In this document: one piece after another, positions 35,965 to 46,859 of the stretch
Position numbering within the stretch: position 1 is the stretch's first letter
Layout: each line of letters begins with the position of its first letter
Assembly (NCBI GenBank): GCA_034008185.1
Contig: CM067104.1
Span: 1,240,001 to 1,304,000, forward strand
Direction: 5' to 3'
Source: Gorsachius magnificus
Lineage: Eukaryota; Chordata; Aves; Pelecaniformes; Ardeidae
DNA length: 64,000 nt
Position numbers and translations under genes: made by a program
The notes under the pieces: model-generated
Databases searched by the model: none
Told to the model about the DNA's origin: nothing
The model's input: only the letters and a program-made list of their open reading frames with translations

Positions 35965-36586
35965 ATGACGGCACCGCTCGGCCTCCCCCCCCGGCCCGAC
36001 GGCCCGCCGCCGCGCGAGGACCCCCCGCGGGAGAAGAACCGCATGGAGGGCTTGGGGCACTGCCGGGAGATGATGCCCCACGCGGGACTCGCCGGGCCCA
36101 CGGCCCCCCCGCCGCCGCCGCAGGGAGCCGCGTACGCCGAGCTGGCGGCCGCCGAGCCCCCCCGGCAGTGCCCGTCGGGGGCGGCTTCCAGCGCGGCGCT
36201 GGGCTACGGTTACCCCTTCGGCGGGGGCTACTACGGCTGCAGGTTGTCCCACTCCCACGGAGTCAACTTGCAGCAGAAACCCTGCGCCTACCACCCCGGG
36301 GAGAAGTACCCCGAGGCCGGCGGGCCCCTGCCCGGCGAGGAGTTGCCGTCGAGGGCCAAAGAATTCGCCTTTTATCCCGGTTTTCCCAGCTCCTACCAGG
36401 CGGTCCCGGGCTATTTGGACGTGTCGGTGGTACCGGGGCTCGGTGGTCACCCGGAACCGAGACACGACGCTTTGCTTCCCATGGAAGGTTACCAACACTG
36501 GGCTCTTTCTAATGGCTGGGATGGGCAAGTGTACTGCTCCAAAGAGCAATCCCAGTCCGCACACCTCTGGAAATCACCTTTCCCAG
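35965..36586 (+). CDS. HOXC13: HOXC13 exon 1 (coding part), homeobox transcription factor
   Basis: This exon encodes residues 1-207 of a 292-residue paralogue-group-13 Hox protein, a nuclear DNA-binding factor for posterior patterning and, in amniotes, skin appendage and keratin gene control. Recognisable HOXC13 blocks are MEGLGHCREMMPH (27-39), YGYPFGGGYYGCRLSH (81-96), NLQQKPCAYHPGEKY (101-115), SRAKEFAFYP (129-138), PGYLDVSVVPG (148-158) and the tail EGYQHWALSNGW to HLWKSPFP (174-207). The ATG at 35965 is chosen because MTAPLGLPPR resembles the MT-x-x-x-L-L-x-x-PR start of the family and the exon remains open. The donor is CCCAG/GTAGGC, with GT at 36587-36588 in phase 1, so codon 208 (Asp) is split. 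Oddities: the aromatic stretch normally near residues 11-20 is replaced by Pro/Arg, and the exon is very GC-rich next to long G runs. Identity is seen directly; function is from the family. Confidence 0.97.
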
Positions 36587-38819
36587 GTAGGCAGCTCCGG
36601 GAACCGGCGTGCTCGCCTGCTTCCCACCCGCCAGCTCCCACCGGAGGTGGGGATGTGCGTGTGTGCGGATGAGTGTGCGGATCCACATCCACATACACAG
36701 CTACGTGTATGCCTGGATGTGTAATTAAAGGGAAAGAAATGGCTCTGGAATGCCTCCTGTGCAAGGCAATGTGTATGAACATGCATGGGGAAGAAGGTGA
36801 AGCAATCGTTTCTGAATCAAAATCCACGCCGTGAGCTTGCTTGGAAAGTAACTTTGCCGTTTAATTCTTCTCTTTCTTCTCTCCCCCTTCCTCCTGCCTC
36901 ACCTAAAAAGCGTCCCTCGGCGCCTTTCCCTTCATTTTCCCCTCTTCCTGCCGCTTCTCTACGTGCAAAAAGCTTAAAAAGGCAAAAAAAAAAAAAAAAT
37001 CAATTTTTTTTATAAAAAAAAAAAAACCTCTAGTGATTCAGTCGAATGAGAAGCGTCGGGGGCTGGGACGGTAAATCATATCGCAATTACACACAATTAT
37101 CGGAAGAGGTGTCAAGTGACAAATGAAGCTGTTTGGAGGGGAAGGAGGGAGGCAGAGGGGTGGCGGGGGGGACCGGCGGGTCAGGCAGGCATCCTGCCCG
37201 ACTGACAGCCCGCAGGCACCCGGGGGGGACGAAAACCCCTCCTTGGAGCATCTTTTAGCCCAGCAAATCCCTCGTTCCTTTCCCCTCCTGGTGCCACCGG
37301 GCCCGGCCGGCTCCGTCCCCCGACGGCAGCGGGGGGAGGAAGGTGATGGTAGGTGCTGCCTCCCGGTACCTCTCCCCAGACTCCTTCCAGAGCCCCCCAG
37401 TCCCGGCACTGGGTGGGGAAGGACGCAGGAGCCGGGGCGGGGGGGAATAACCGCAGTAAAAGCGGGGGGACGGGACCCTCCAGCATCTTGGATGGAGAGA
37501 AGGGACCGGTGGCGTTGGTCCTTCGGGGGGGTAATGGGGGGGGGACGCGCATGGCTTTCCGTATTTTCCTTTTTCGGGACAAAGAGGGACGGAGGAACGG
37601 GCTTTCCCGGGAGCTTTTTGGGGAGAGGGGAGGGGATTTGGCGATGCATCGTTGGCTGCATGATGGGTGTGGGGTTTTGGGGGGGGGGGGGTGTCCTCGC
37701 ATTCAAGCTGTATTTGGGGGAGCTGCCGCCCTCACCGCTTTCTCTCCCCATCGCCTGCGGCTCTGGTGAGCCCCCCTGAAGGAGATCCCCGCCACCTTTG
37801 CGGCACCTTCAGCACCCCCAATTCCTCTCCACCTCCCCAAAATGCCCATCGCCCCCAAAGCTCCCCCAGGGGCTCCCCAATTAACTCCTGTCAGCCATAA
37901 TTGGGGCTGTGCTGCCTGCCGAGGAGAGCTCGCCTCCATCTTCCTCCTCCAGCCAGCCGGGTCACACCTTTGCGGCGAGGAGCTTCGTCGCCCAGGTCAC
38001 CCCCCCCACACCCTGGCAGGGGGCTGGGGCTGCCCGAAAGCTTGGGGGGATCTTCCCCCCCCCCCCCCCCAGACCGACAGCGCGGGAGAAGTGCTCCCCG
38101 CACCTTCCCGGGGTCCTTTGCAAAACACAGAGCATCTCCCCCCCCCCCATACCCCTCGCAAAAGCCACTGGGGGGGAGGGCTGGGGTTATTCTTGCTGGG
38201 GTTTTGTGTCACACACCCCCCTCCCGAGGGGCTTCTTGGGCTGCCCCAAACCGGCGGGAGGGGCTGGGGTGCGGGGATGCACTTGTCTTGCACCGGCCTC
38301 GGGGTTCGGGGGTGCCCGAGAAGATTTGCTGTTGGGTGGGGAAAATTTAAAAAAAAAAAAAAAAGAGGGGAGGGGGAAGAAAAAGGAAGAAGGAAAAAGA
38401 GGAGAAGCTCTAGATATTGTCCCAAATCTGTCCTTTTGGAAGGGCTGGCACACGTTAGGCTGCGGGTTGACTTGATGCTCCTTCTTTAGCAGCGTGGGCA
38501 GCATCGCCAAGAAAAACAGGCTTTCACCACGTGAATGATGAATATTATGTGATTATTACTATTATTACAGTATTATTCCCCTCGCTGGATGCATTTGCTG
38601 CCTCTCTGGTCTCTTTTCCTCTCTCTTTCTCCCCTTTTCGCTCGCATTCCTCCACTCTTTATCCTCCTTTTCTCCCCCTTTTTCTTCCTCTCCCCAACGC
38701 GCAGAAATCCCCACCCCACGCCCCGGGATGCAGTAACCCCCCCTCTTTCTCTCTTCCTTATGTTGTTTTTTTGTTGTTGTTCTTTGCTTTTTTTTTTTTT
38801 TTTTTAATTTTAAATCCAG
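36587..38819 (+). other. HOXC13: HOXC13 intron
   Basis: This single 2233 bp intron splits codon 208. The donor is GTAGGC and the acceptor TTTTAAATCCAG follows a T-rich tract from about 38765. It holds a (CA/CACA)-like stretch near 36650-36720, long G runs (37678-37690) and C runs near 38056-38150, and A-rich tracts at 36978-37025 and 38349-38364. No open frame in it resembles a known protein. The segment 38405-38580, with AT-rich sequence and ATTATT repeats, is the only part that looks like ordinary unique sequence close to the acceptor. Confidence 0.9.
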
Positions 38820-39076
38820 ACGTGGTCCCCTTACAACCCGAAGTCAGCAGCTATCGGAGAGGACGGAAAAAAAGAGTTCCTTACACCAAAATCCAGCTGA
38901 AAGAGTTGGAAAAGGAGTACGCGGCCAGCAAATTCATCACCAAAGAGAAGAGGAGGAGGATTTCGGCCACCACCAACCTGTCCGAGCGCCAAGTGACTAT
39001 CTGGTTCCAAAACCGGAGGGTCAAGGAGAAGAAGGTGGTGAGCAAATCCAAGACAGCGCATCTCCACGCCACCTGA
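38820..39076 (+). CDS. HOXC13: HOXC13 exon 2, homeodomain and C-terminus
   Basis: The exon begins after the acceptor TCCAG (AG at 38818-38819), preceded by a long T-rich tract, and completes the split Asp codon 208. It encodes [14 protein letters not shown] followed by the 60-residue homeodomain at about residues 222-281, which starts [10 protein letters not shown] and has the recognition helix with [14 protein letters not shown]. Trp48, Phe49, Asn51 and Arg53 of the homeodomain are intact (Trp269, Asn272 of the protein). The short tail ends [10 protein letters not shown], then TGA at 39074-39076. There is no hexapeptide upstream of the homeodomain, as expected for group 13. The homeodomain is of AbdB class, which binds TTTAC/TTTAT-type sites. 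The intron is 2233 bp with GT-AG ends. The sequence shows no frameshift or missing DNA-contact residue. Confidence 0.98.
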
Positions 39077-39198
39077 CAGAGGATGACTTTGGAGGAGAAG
39101 GGGCAAGGAAAAGGAAGCAAGAAGCGTAAATATTTATCTGGTAGTTTGTATGATGCCATCATTCGGACTCTGCTGATTCCAATTCGTTATTTAAAAAA

Positions 39199-39231
<33 letters not shown>

Positions 39232-40005
39232 CGACATTCACAAATGCACACGCCATCCTCCCCAAAAAACCCCACCAAGCGCATCTTTGATTTATCCCTC
39301 CGCCCCGCTCTGACTGTGAACCCCAGTTTTGCTCTGAGAAACCCATCGGTAAGGTTAAACTGTGTATATTTTTAAGAGAAAATCATAAGCTAAGGGTGTA
39401 GTTACGTTAAAGGAGAGACGAACTCTGAATGTCGCCCTGTAACGCTGTATAGTCCGCCTCCTCCCCCCCCCGCCACTCTTTCATATCTCGGGCCATTTCA
39501 CCCACCGATGCATAAATGTATGGAGAACCTATGGCAAAGTTGCATCAGCTTTGTATTTTCTCGGCGCTAGGGACCGAAAATAAGAAATAAGGCTGCTATC
39601 GTGGGAAGAAAACCATCGCTCCGTAGCGCTTAAATATCCCGACCACTGGTTTTTAGGGCCCAGATGGAAGGGAGTTGCTGGACGAGACTATTTTGGGTAG
39701 GTGCTCACCAGCGTTTCCATCTCTCTGCCATAAAACTGGAACGTTCTCTGCTGGCAAGATGAAAAAAAAAAAAAAAAAAAAAAAAAAGCCCAATATTGTC
39801 TTTGGGGTTTGTTTCTTTCCCTCTCTAAACCGGTTGATTATCGACAGTGTTCTTCGGATATGTAAAAGCATCTTCTTTTTTTTGTTTGTTTTTTTTTTTT
39901 TTAAATGTCTTGTATATGTATATAATATTGTGGTGTCCAGATGAGCTGTACCGACCGCAGATGACATTTCTTAAAAAAAAAAAATAAATATCTTTTTTGT
40001 TGTTG
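39077..40005 (+). other. HOXC13: HOXC13 3' UTR
   Basis: AT-rich unique sequence follows the stop codon and contains a CGTAAATATTTATCTGG block, a (AAT)n tract at 39204-39231 and poly-A at 39762-39787. It runs to an AATAAA hexamer at 39983-39988, followed within 10-30 bases by a T/GT-rich element. That combination is a good cleavage and polyadenylation signal, so the UTR is about 0.92 kb. The exact cleavage position is inferred. Confidence 0.75.
39983..39988 (+). terminator. HOXC13: Polyadenylation signal of HOXC13
   Basis: An AATAAA hexamer lies 0.9 kb after the stop codon, followed by a T-run and TTGTTGTTGG GT-rich element at about 39992-40010. This is the first hexamer after the stop with a clear GU-rich downstream element. 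Confidence 0.7.
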
Positions 40006-40439
40006 TTGGTTTGCCTTGAGGAGAGGCTCTTTGTGCACCTCTTTGTAGCCCTGTGCCTCTCCACCCCCCCTTCCCTCCAGCCTCCTCCTCTCCCCACGCC
40101 GCAAATACGGCCCCGGGCAGAAGCCTCCGCAGAGAAAAAAAAAAAGGGGGGGGGGGTGGAAATTCGGCAAATTTGGGCAGAAACCGCTTAATAAGGGCTC
40201 CCCGGAGGATGCGAGGGGCAGCTGTCCCTGAGGAGGGTTATTGCCAGGGGGAGAAAAAGCGGAGAAAATAAATTGAACCAACAGAGCGCTTAAAAAAACT
40301 TAAATTTTTTTTTTTTTTTTTTTTTACTTTTACCTTTTTTTTTTCCTTATTTTTCCCTTATTTTCCTCCTCCCCTCCGCCCCCACCCCGGGTGAAAACGC
40401 GATGACTTTCCGGAGACGCTTCTAATCCCTCTCCATCTC

Positions 40440-40700
40440 CCTCCCAAAGGCCGCGTTTCGCTAAACCTGTTTGACTCCAGATACAAATCTCCCGACCTGC
40501 CCTCGCTCCGCGGCCCTCCCGGGCTCCGCACACGCGGAACTTAACGCGGCCCCGAGCCGGCCGGGCCGCTCGGAGAGAAATACGAGAGAGAGGAAATTAT
40601 TTCCATAGGCGCCTTACAATCTCCCTTAATATCAGCTGGATTTAATCACCTCGTTAAATGATGGAAAGGGGAGGGGAAGTTGGGGGAGGAAAGGGGTTTT
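40440..40700. promoter_or_regulatory. Candidate element downstream of HOXC13
   Basis: CpG-retaining sequence (GGCCGCGTTTCGC, ACGCGGCCCCGAGCCGG, GGGCCGCTCGG) passes into GGAAATTATTTCCATAGG, CTTAATATCAGC and GGATTTAATCACC. No repeats. 0.45-0.7 kb after the polyadenylation signal. Confidence 0.4.
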
Positions 40701-40889
40701 TTTAGGGGATGGAACCTCAAATAATATTATTGCGGGGTAAATGCGCGTGGAGTGCGCGCATATATATTTATGTGAGGGGGCAGGTGGGGTAGGCACAAGG
40801 TATAGAACGCTATATGAAGAGGAGCCTTGGCGTCTGCAGAAAGGGGCGCGTAGGCACACCGGGAGCCCAAGCCGACAGGCCTAAGTGCG

Positions 40890-40890
<1 letters not shown>

Positions 40891-40920
<30 letters not shown>

Positions 40921-40943
40921 AAAAAATATATATAATATATATC
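40891..40943 (+). repeat. (TA)n microsatellite
   Basis: An imperfect TA dinucleotide run. TA-rich sequence continues intermittently from here to 41470. Confidence 0.93.
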
Positions 40944-42130
40944 CGCATTCCTGCAAAGGTGTATAATGGCCTGGGCATAGAACCCTGTATGTCCGTTTCT
41001 TTTTACGATCTGGGCATTGGCATATATATATTTTATATCTACATCTATATCTATCTATATGTGTTACATGTACGTGTGCAGGGCTTGGCGGTGTGCGTGT
41101 AATTTATTTAAGTCTGGATATTAAGGTGGTGTGTGCATCTCTGCATATAAGTCTACCACATATAATACCCCACATATAACAACGTAGCTATACTATATAT
41201 ATAAATGGATATATATACACATATGCAAGTGCACCCCTCCGTTATTATATGAAATGGTGGGTAGATAATACGTATATTATATATATTAATTTATATGTAT
41301 GTGCAAGGGCACCCCTCTACGTTATTATATGAAAAGGTGGGTAGATAATGGCTACGTTATATATATTAATTTTTATATATATATATATATATGCAAGTGC
41401 ACCCCTCTACGTTATTATATGAAATGATGGGTAGATAATACGTGGGTTATATATATAAATTTATATACACGTGTGCAAGCACACGCCTCTATATTATCAC
41501 ACGAAGTGGTGTGTAGATCCCCTTTATGGTCTGCACCGGTACGTGTGCGTGGACGGGCGTACGGCTCTATAAATGCGTCGAAGAGATAGATACTGGGGGG
41601 GATGTATAGCGCCTGTCCGCGGGTTCAATGCGGTGACCCTATGGAGTCCATACTTCCCCCCCCCCCCCCCCGAAATGCCGGGAAAGCCCCATATGGATTT
41701 GGATGCTTCCCCAGAGCTCTGGAAAGGTGGGACGCGGCTTTGTCTGATACCGGGAATGGAGGGGGGTGGCAGAGAGCGGGGTACCTGATTTCTCCCCCCC
41801 CCAGTCCCTGATTCCTCCCCCCCCGATCCCTGATTCCTCCCCCCCCAGTCCCTGATTTCTTCCCCCCCCAGCCCCTGATTTCTCCGAGCGTGCAGCCGAG
41901 GAGCGCAGAAACCCGGGGCTTGATCTGCCGGTGCTTCCCGCATTTATTTGGGAGAACTTTGGTGTTTTAGAAGCAACAGCAGAGTTTTCATTCTTATTAT
42001 TTTAATTTCTTTTTTTTTTTTTAAAGCTGCTCAGCTAGGAAATCCTAAGAAACCCATCGCCGTTGCTAGAGCGAGACTAAATCCTTGGTAAAGCCTGCCC
42101 TAACGCACCGAGAGCCACCACAAGATGTGG
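40944..42130. other. TA-rich repeat zone and C-rich tail of the HOXC13-HOXC12 spacer
   Basis: TA-rich sequence surrounds the four-unit tandem repeat. Then a C-rich stretch at 41790-41880 repeats a CCTGATTTCT-C(n) unit about five times with varying C runs. No gene. Confidence 0.6.
41224..41520 (+). repeat. AT-rich tandem repeat, four ~80 bp units
   Basis: The landmark TGCAAG followed by a CACCCCTC-like block recurs at 41224, 41302, 41392 and 41474 (spacing 78, 90 and 82). Each unit continues with GTTATTATATGAAA, GGTGGGTAGATAATA and a TA-dinucleotide stretch whose length explains the spacing differences. The last unit is diverged and incomplete. Confidence 0.9.
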
Positions 42131-43530
42131 TTTGGGTGTATTTAAAAAAAAAAAAAAGCTCTTCCTCTTAAAAAAAAAGCAGCTTGCTGTGTGTGCAGAC
42201 ACTGCAATGCCTGAGAGCAGCTCCAGACAAGCCCAAATCCCACATCCCGGCAGTGAGCGGCTTCTTCGCTGTGGCTCTGTCCTTCCTCATTGCACCCAAA
42301 TTTCACCAGTTCTGGGAAAAAAAAAAAAAAAAAAAAAAAAAGTTGATGAAAGTGAGGTTATTGGAGGGAATGGGGGGGTATGGCTAAATAATTTTTTTTT
42401 TTTTTTTTTTCTTTACGGATGTGGGTAATTGAGCCGAGTTATTCACGGAGCTTCCAGTTCTGGAAGTTTTTGTCAATTGTGGTTTAGTTTTGATGGAGGG
42501 AGGGGAGAGGGGCTGTCTGTGTGTCGGGTTGTGTGTCAGGCGCTCTTTCAACTCGTGTGGGAGGAATTAAAAGGCGGGGGGGGGGGGGGAAGAAAGAAAA
42601 AAAAAAAAGAAAACAAACGCAAAAAGAGAGAAGAAACAAAAAATTCATTCATCGCCCTTCAGGGCACCAAGTGGGTTTGATGGTCTTGGCTGGTGGATAC
42701 TGGCGACACCGTCGAACGGGGCCAGCTCCCGCCCTTGCCCACGATATTTAGGAATATCTTTATTTTTTTCTGTGCCGCTCGACTCCTCCAGCTTCCCCGG
42801 GGGGCTCTCCAGCCTCCCCCGGGGGCTCTCCCGCCGCCCAAGGGCCGGGACGGCACAGGGATGCAGGCAGGCGATGCTGAGGTGCCGGCTGGGATTTGGG
42901 GGGGGAGGTGTAGACCCCAGAGAAGGGGGACCCCCCTTCCCCAGGTGCTCAGGACCTCGGGGTTCAGCCCCCTCAAAGTGGGGCTGAGTCTTCCCCCCGC
43001 CATCGGGACTGGAGTCGGGTGGGGCTGGCGGCGGGACGAGGTCAGGATTGGACCCTCGGGGGCAGAGAGGGAACCCAGGGGCTCCGGACGGACAAACCTT
43101 CCTCTTCCCCCCGCAGACATTCACGGACACTTGCTCCTCCCTTTAAAGCCGGCGCTTTGGGTGAAAAAAATATATTTTCGGGGCTGGTTGAAGAAAAATA
43201 ATCCCCCCCCCCCATTTAATTTTCGAGATAAATCCTCCCTGCCCATCCCAGCGACGATTGGGTTGGGTGAGTTGGGTTGAGGGGGGGGGGTGTTCCCCAG
43301 AAGAAGGGCAAAATATAATCTACAACTCAAGTCATCACTTGGCCATCCTCTTCCAAGAGCTTTGGAGGCGGCACTGGCCTGGCGAAGAAGAAATGCAAAT
43401 TAAAATTGCGAGGAATTTGCTTGCTGAAGTTCCGCGGGCGCGGAAGCCGAACCCCCCCCGCCCCGGGGGAACACAAATCCGATGGATTTCTCCTTTTTCC
43501 CCCCTTATTTCTTCACAGCTCCGTTAGGGA
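42131..43530. other. Spacer, nothing specific recognised
   Basis: A and T runs (42142, 42318-42341, 42392-42410), a G run near 42577, and a GC-rich unique stretch 42700-43130. No exon supported. Confidence 0.45.
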
Positions 43531-43534
43531 ATGG

Positions 43535-43770
43535 CGTTGGGAGTCCCGGGGAGGTCAGCAGGCCGTGACGTCACTCCGGTAGTACCCTTGACCGTGACTA
43601 GGCGTTGTTTGACCTTGACATCACGAGCTGCGGGGATAATAAGCGAGGGGACCCTCAGCCTTGATCTTCTCCTCGCCAGGCAGCCCCCAGCGGCTCCGGC
43701 TCCTGTTTACAGATAAACAAGGTGTTATTTGGAGTCTAGACAGGCGGGTAATGGCCAACAATAAAGCCCT
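43535..43770. promoter_or_regulatory. Candidate control element with CRE and nuclear-receptor-type sites
   Basis: A perfect CRE, TGACGTCA, lies at 43566-43573, with TTGACCGTGA at 43589-43598 and a perfect TGACCTTGA (ERR/SF-1-type, reverse of TCAAGGTCA) at 43610-43618. GATAATAAGC and ACAATAAAGCC follow. The clustering in unique, repeat-free DNA supports a regulatory role. Confidence 0.5.
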
Positions 43771-43883
43771 GAAAAGGAAGTTTCCCAAGTTTAGCCTTTT
43801 CTTTCCTTTGTATCCAGGACTTTGAATAACTTCCCAACCGCAGCCTTTGTGGTAAAATCCCGGACAAGGGACTTCCCTCGCCC

Positions 43884-44395
43884 TTCTTTGGTTTTTTCCT
43901 GCCATTTTCATCTTTTTTTCTTTTCTCTTTTTTTCTTTTTTTTCTTTTCTCTTTTCTTTCTTCTTTGTTTTCTTTTTTATTTGTTTTATTTTATTTTTTA
44001 TTTTGCTTTTTATGTTTTCTTTATTTTCTTCTTTTTATTTTATTTTTTTTTTTTATTCTCTTCTTTCTTTTCTAGATTTTTTAATTTTCTTTTTCTCTTC
44101 TCTTCTCTTCTCTTCTCTTCTCTTCCTTCTTCCTTCCTTCCCTTCCCTTCCCTTCCCTTCCCTTCCCTTCCCTTCCCTTCCCTTTTCTCCTTTTTCCTTT
44201 TTCCTTTTTCCTTTTTCCTTTTTTTATCTTCCTTTTTATTTTCTTTTTCCTTTCTTTTTTATTTTTCTCTTCTTTTTTCTTTTCTTTCTTCTCGTCTTTT
44301 TTTCTTTTATTTTTCTTTTATTTACTCTTTTTTATTATTTTTCCTTTTTCTTTTCTTTTTTTCTTTTCTTCTTCCTTTTCTTGTTCCTAGCTCCT
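43884..44395 (+). repeat. Long polypyrimidine tract between HOXC13 and HOXC12
   Basis: Roughly 510 bases are almost purely T and C on the + strand. They include a CTCTT pentamer run (44093-44125) and a CCTTC pentamer run (about 44127-44183), and then CTTTTTC units. This is the longest strand-asymmetric tract in the window. Confidence 0.95.
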
Positions 44396-44439
44396 CACCT
44401 TCGCATATAATTTTTTTTCCTAATGCATTTCTAAAGAAT

Positions 44440-46190
44440 AACTTCCTAATCTGGAGGGGGAATTCTGCTCTCGCAGCCCTGGGCTCAGTGCAAAGGTGAG
44501 TATAACTCTTGCCGGTTAAACTTTCTATTTGTTATGGAAGCGCTTGGTCTTAAAAAAAAAAAAAAGACTTTTTTTTTTTTTTTTTTTCCGTGTGTGTTAG
44601 CAGGGAAGAGACTTCCAAAGGTTTCCAAGAAATTATTTTTAAGAAGAGCCAAGGCGGGGTGTGTGTGCACACGCAGCCCACGAACTCCTACAGAGCTGCT
44701 GGTTCCTTGCCTACGCGGTTCAGCACATTTGGGAAACCCCTCGTGTTTATGGGTATTTAAGGGTTATATCCAGCAAAATGCCTGGAATATAAAGTCTTCT
44801 GTCGCCTCCACCTCGGGGGGAAGCTGCTGCCTGGCAGGGAGCTCAGCTGGTTCAGCTACGGTCGGACCAGCCCTGGGTTTAATCAACTTTTCCCTTTCCT
44901 CCCCACCACTTTCCCTTCCTTTCCAAAGAACATGAAATAAGTGAGTTCAGGTTTTTCGGACTCTCCAGTTGCGATTTGCTCGAGAGTGGTGAATTCTAAA
45001 CCATTAACTGGTTTGTCCTTCCAGTTGTTGGGGGGTTTCAGCCCTCCAAGGGAATTACAGTACGAAACGCCAACTTCTCACCCAAACCAGAGCTGGCTGA
45101 CAAAAGCGAACTTCCCTAAAGCTGGGACTAAACCTTTGCCTTACAAAGGATGCAGGCATCAGTTTACATTAATCTAATAGGAGGAGAAGATCCTCTGCTG
45201 GCAAAGCTGGGGAAAAATAGAATGATATTCCAGGCATTTAACTATTCCCTGCACCGAGGCTGGGACCTGCCTTGCTTAAAACTGAAAGCTGCCCCGGATG
45301 ATTTGTACTCGGGATGAGCTGAAGTGTCAGAGACGTTTTGATTCGCATCCATTTACTGCTCTTCCATGTGATTTTTTTTTTTTTTTTTTGCCCAGTTCCT
45401 ACGTCTTCCACTTTACTACCCTCTTCCATGGCCAGAGATAAGGTCTCCTGTACGCTTATATATCCATACGTTGTCTATAGCCATTCATTTTCCACCTCGG
45501 GAAAAGCAGCCGGGGCAGGTTTGTGTATGATATATAGCTGCCCCGAAATCACGGTTCTGTGGGCTTGCCAAAGCCCGTCTGATATTTTATTCCCCGTGTC
45601 ATGGATCTATATATTTATTCTCAATACTTCCTTTTTGACCCCGGCAGCAAACTTCTTGGCCGAGTCCCCGCGACTCCTTACAACTCCCAACCAATTTGGG
45701 GGGAAATTCGGTTGAGCGGAAAAGCGGAGCCATGACGGGATCTGTTTTTCCAACCTGCGCAGGCACAAGGAGACCTTTTAATTTGCTTTTTCCACCCCCT
45801 TTTTCCAGGCAGAACAACGCAATATGGATGTTGCAGGCTATTTTTGCCCTAAGAGGGTTAAGTTTCGTGGTCTTTCCTGGGAGGAAACAGAAGAGTGGGG
45901 CTGAGTCCTTCCCATCCAAAATGTAAACGTTTTGCTGGGGCCGTTTTCATTGATTTGATTTTGATTTTGGATTTCTTAAAAAGACGAGGCTGGAAGGGAG
46001 GGGGAGAAAGCGCCTGATCCAGTGGGCTGCGCAGGGGGAAGATGAAATGAGGAGGAGGAGGAGGAGGAAGAGAAGGGGAAATTTTATTTCTCATGCTCGG
46101 CAGAGAGGGGTTTTGCCATTGTGCAAAACGGGAAGAGGAGGAAAGGAGGAACGCGGGGAGAAAACCCCCAAAGAGGGGAGGAAAAAGGGC
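44440..46190. promoter_or_regulatory. Spacer with scattered AT-rich unique islands
   Basis: Unique DNA after the polypyrimidine tract. The cleanest patches are 44960-45240 and 45420-45640, the latter with CGCTTATATATCCATACG and GATATTTTATTCCCCGTG. No exon or transposon. Confidence 0.33.
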
Positions 46191-46345
46191 AAAGGACAGA
46201 AAAGTCGACCCAAAACTTGGGGTTGTTTTCCCCGCGCAGCGAGGGATGCTCAGCCGAGACAGTCATTAGCATAAGATGTCGATCCTATCTCCTACCCTAG
46301 ACAGTGACCTTGAACTGAGACGTTGCAATCTTGCTTTTCCAAGCG
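46190..46345. promoter_or_regulatory. Candidate element with second TGACCTTGA site
   Basis: CAGTCATTAGCATAAG and a TGACCTTGA site (46305-46313) identical to that at 43.6 kb, in unique DNA. Confidence 0.42.
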
Positions 46346-46859
46346 TCTCTCCCTCCTTTTTTTTGTTCTTTTTTTTTTTTTCTTCTTCCCTGGGGCTTCT
46401 CCCACCAGCATTTCCCAAAAGCCGCCCGTGTAACTTGTGGAGGTGGGAAAAAACAATAACCCCTCCCCGAGGATTATTAAATATCGGCGTCGAAAAGGTC
46501 TCTCTCTACCTGCAAACCGGGATTCCTGCAAATGGGGAAGGGCTCAGCGATTTATTTTTTTAAATTTTTGCTGGACTGGGCAACTTTGGGGGGGGGGGAG
46601 GAACGCGGCAATAAAAAAAGAAGGGGGGTTGGTCAAAGCAATATGAGGCAGAAAGGGGGATATATTTTGGGAGAGCCTGGGCTCGGGGTGGGTTCTGAAC
46701 CGAGGAGGCTGCCTAAGTCAGCAGTGCCAGTGCCCCAAGCCGGAGGACTCGGCTCAGGCTTTCATTTTTAAGCACGGCTCAGCCAGCGCTGAGCATTAGA
46801 AAAGCCCAAAGCGCTCAACCTGAACGGGAAAACGCATTTTTAACGGGGAAGAAATTCCT

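Noticed and set aside
35298..36564. Long - strand frames overlapping HOXC13 exon 1
   Set aside because: Shadow frames of GC-rich sequence, Pro/Arg/Gly-rich; the + strand frame is the conserved one. An antisense RNA remains possible but is not visible from sequence.
43822..44499. 225-codon Phe/Leu-rich frame resembling a membrane protein
   Set aside because: Hydrophobicity comes from the T/C-only tract; no loops, no charge pattern and no family similarity.
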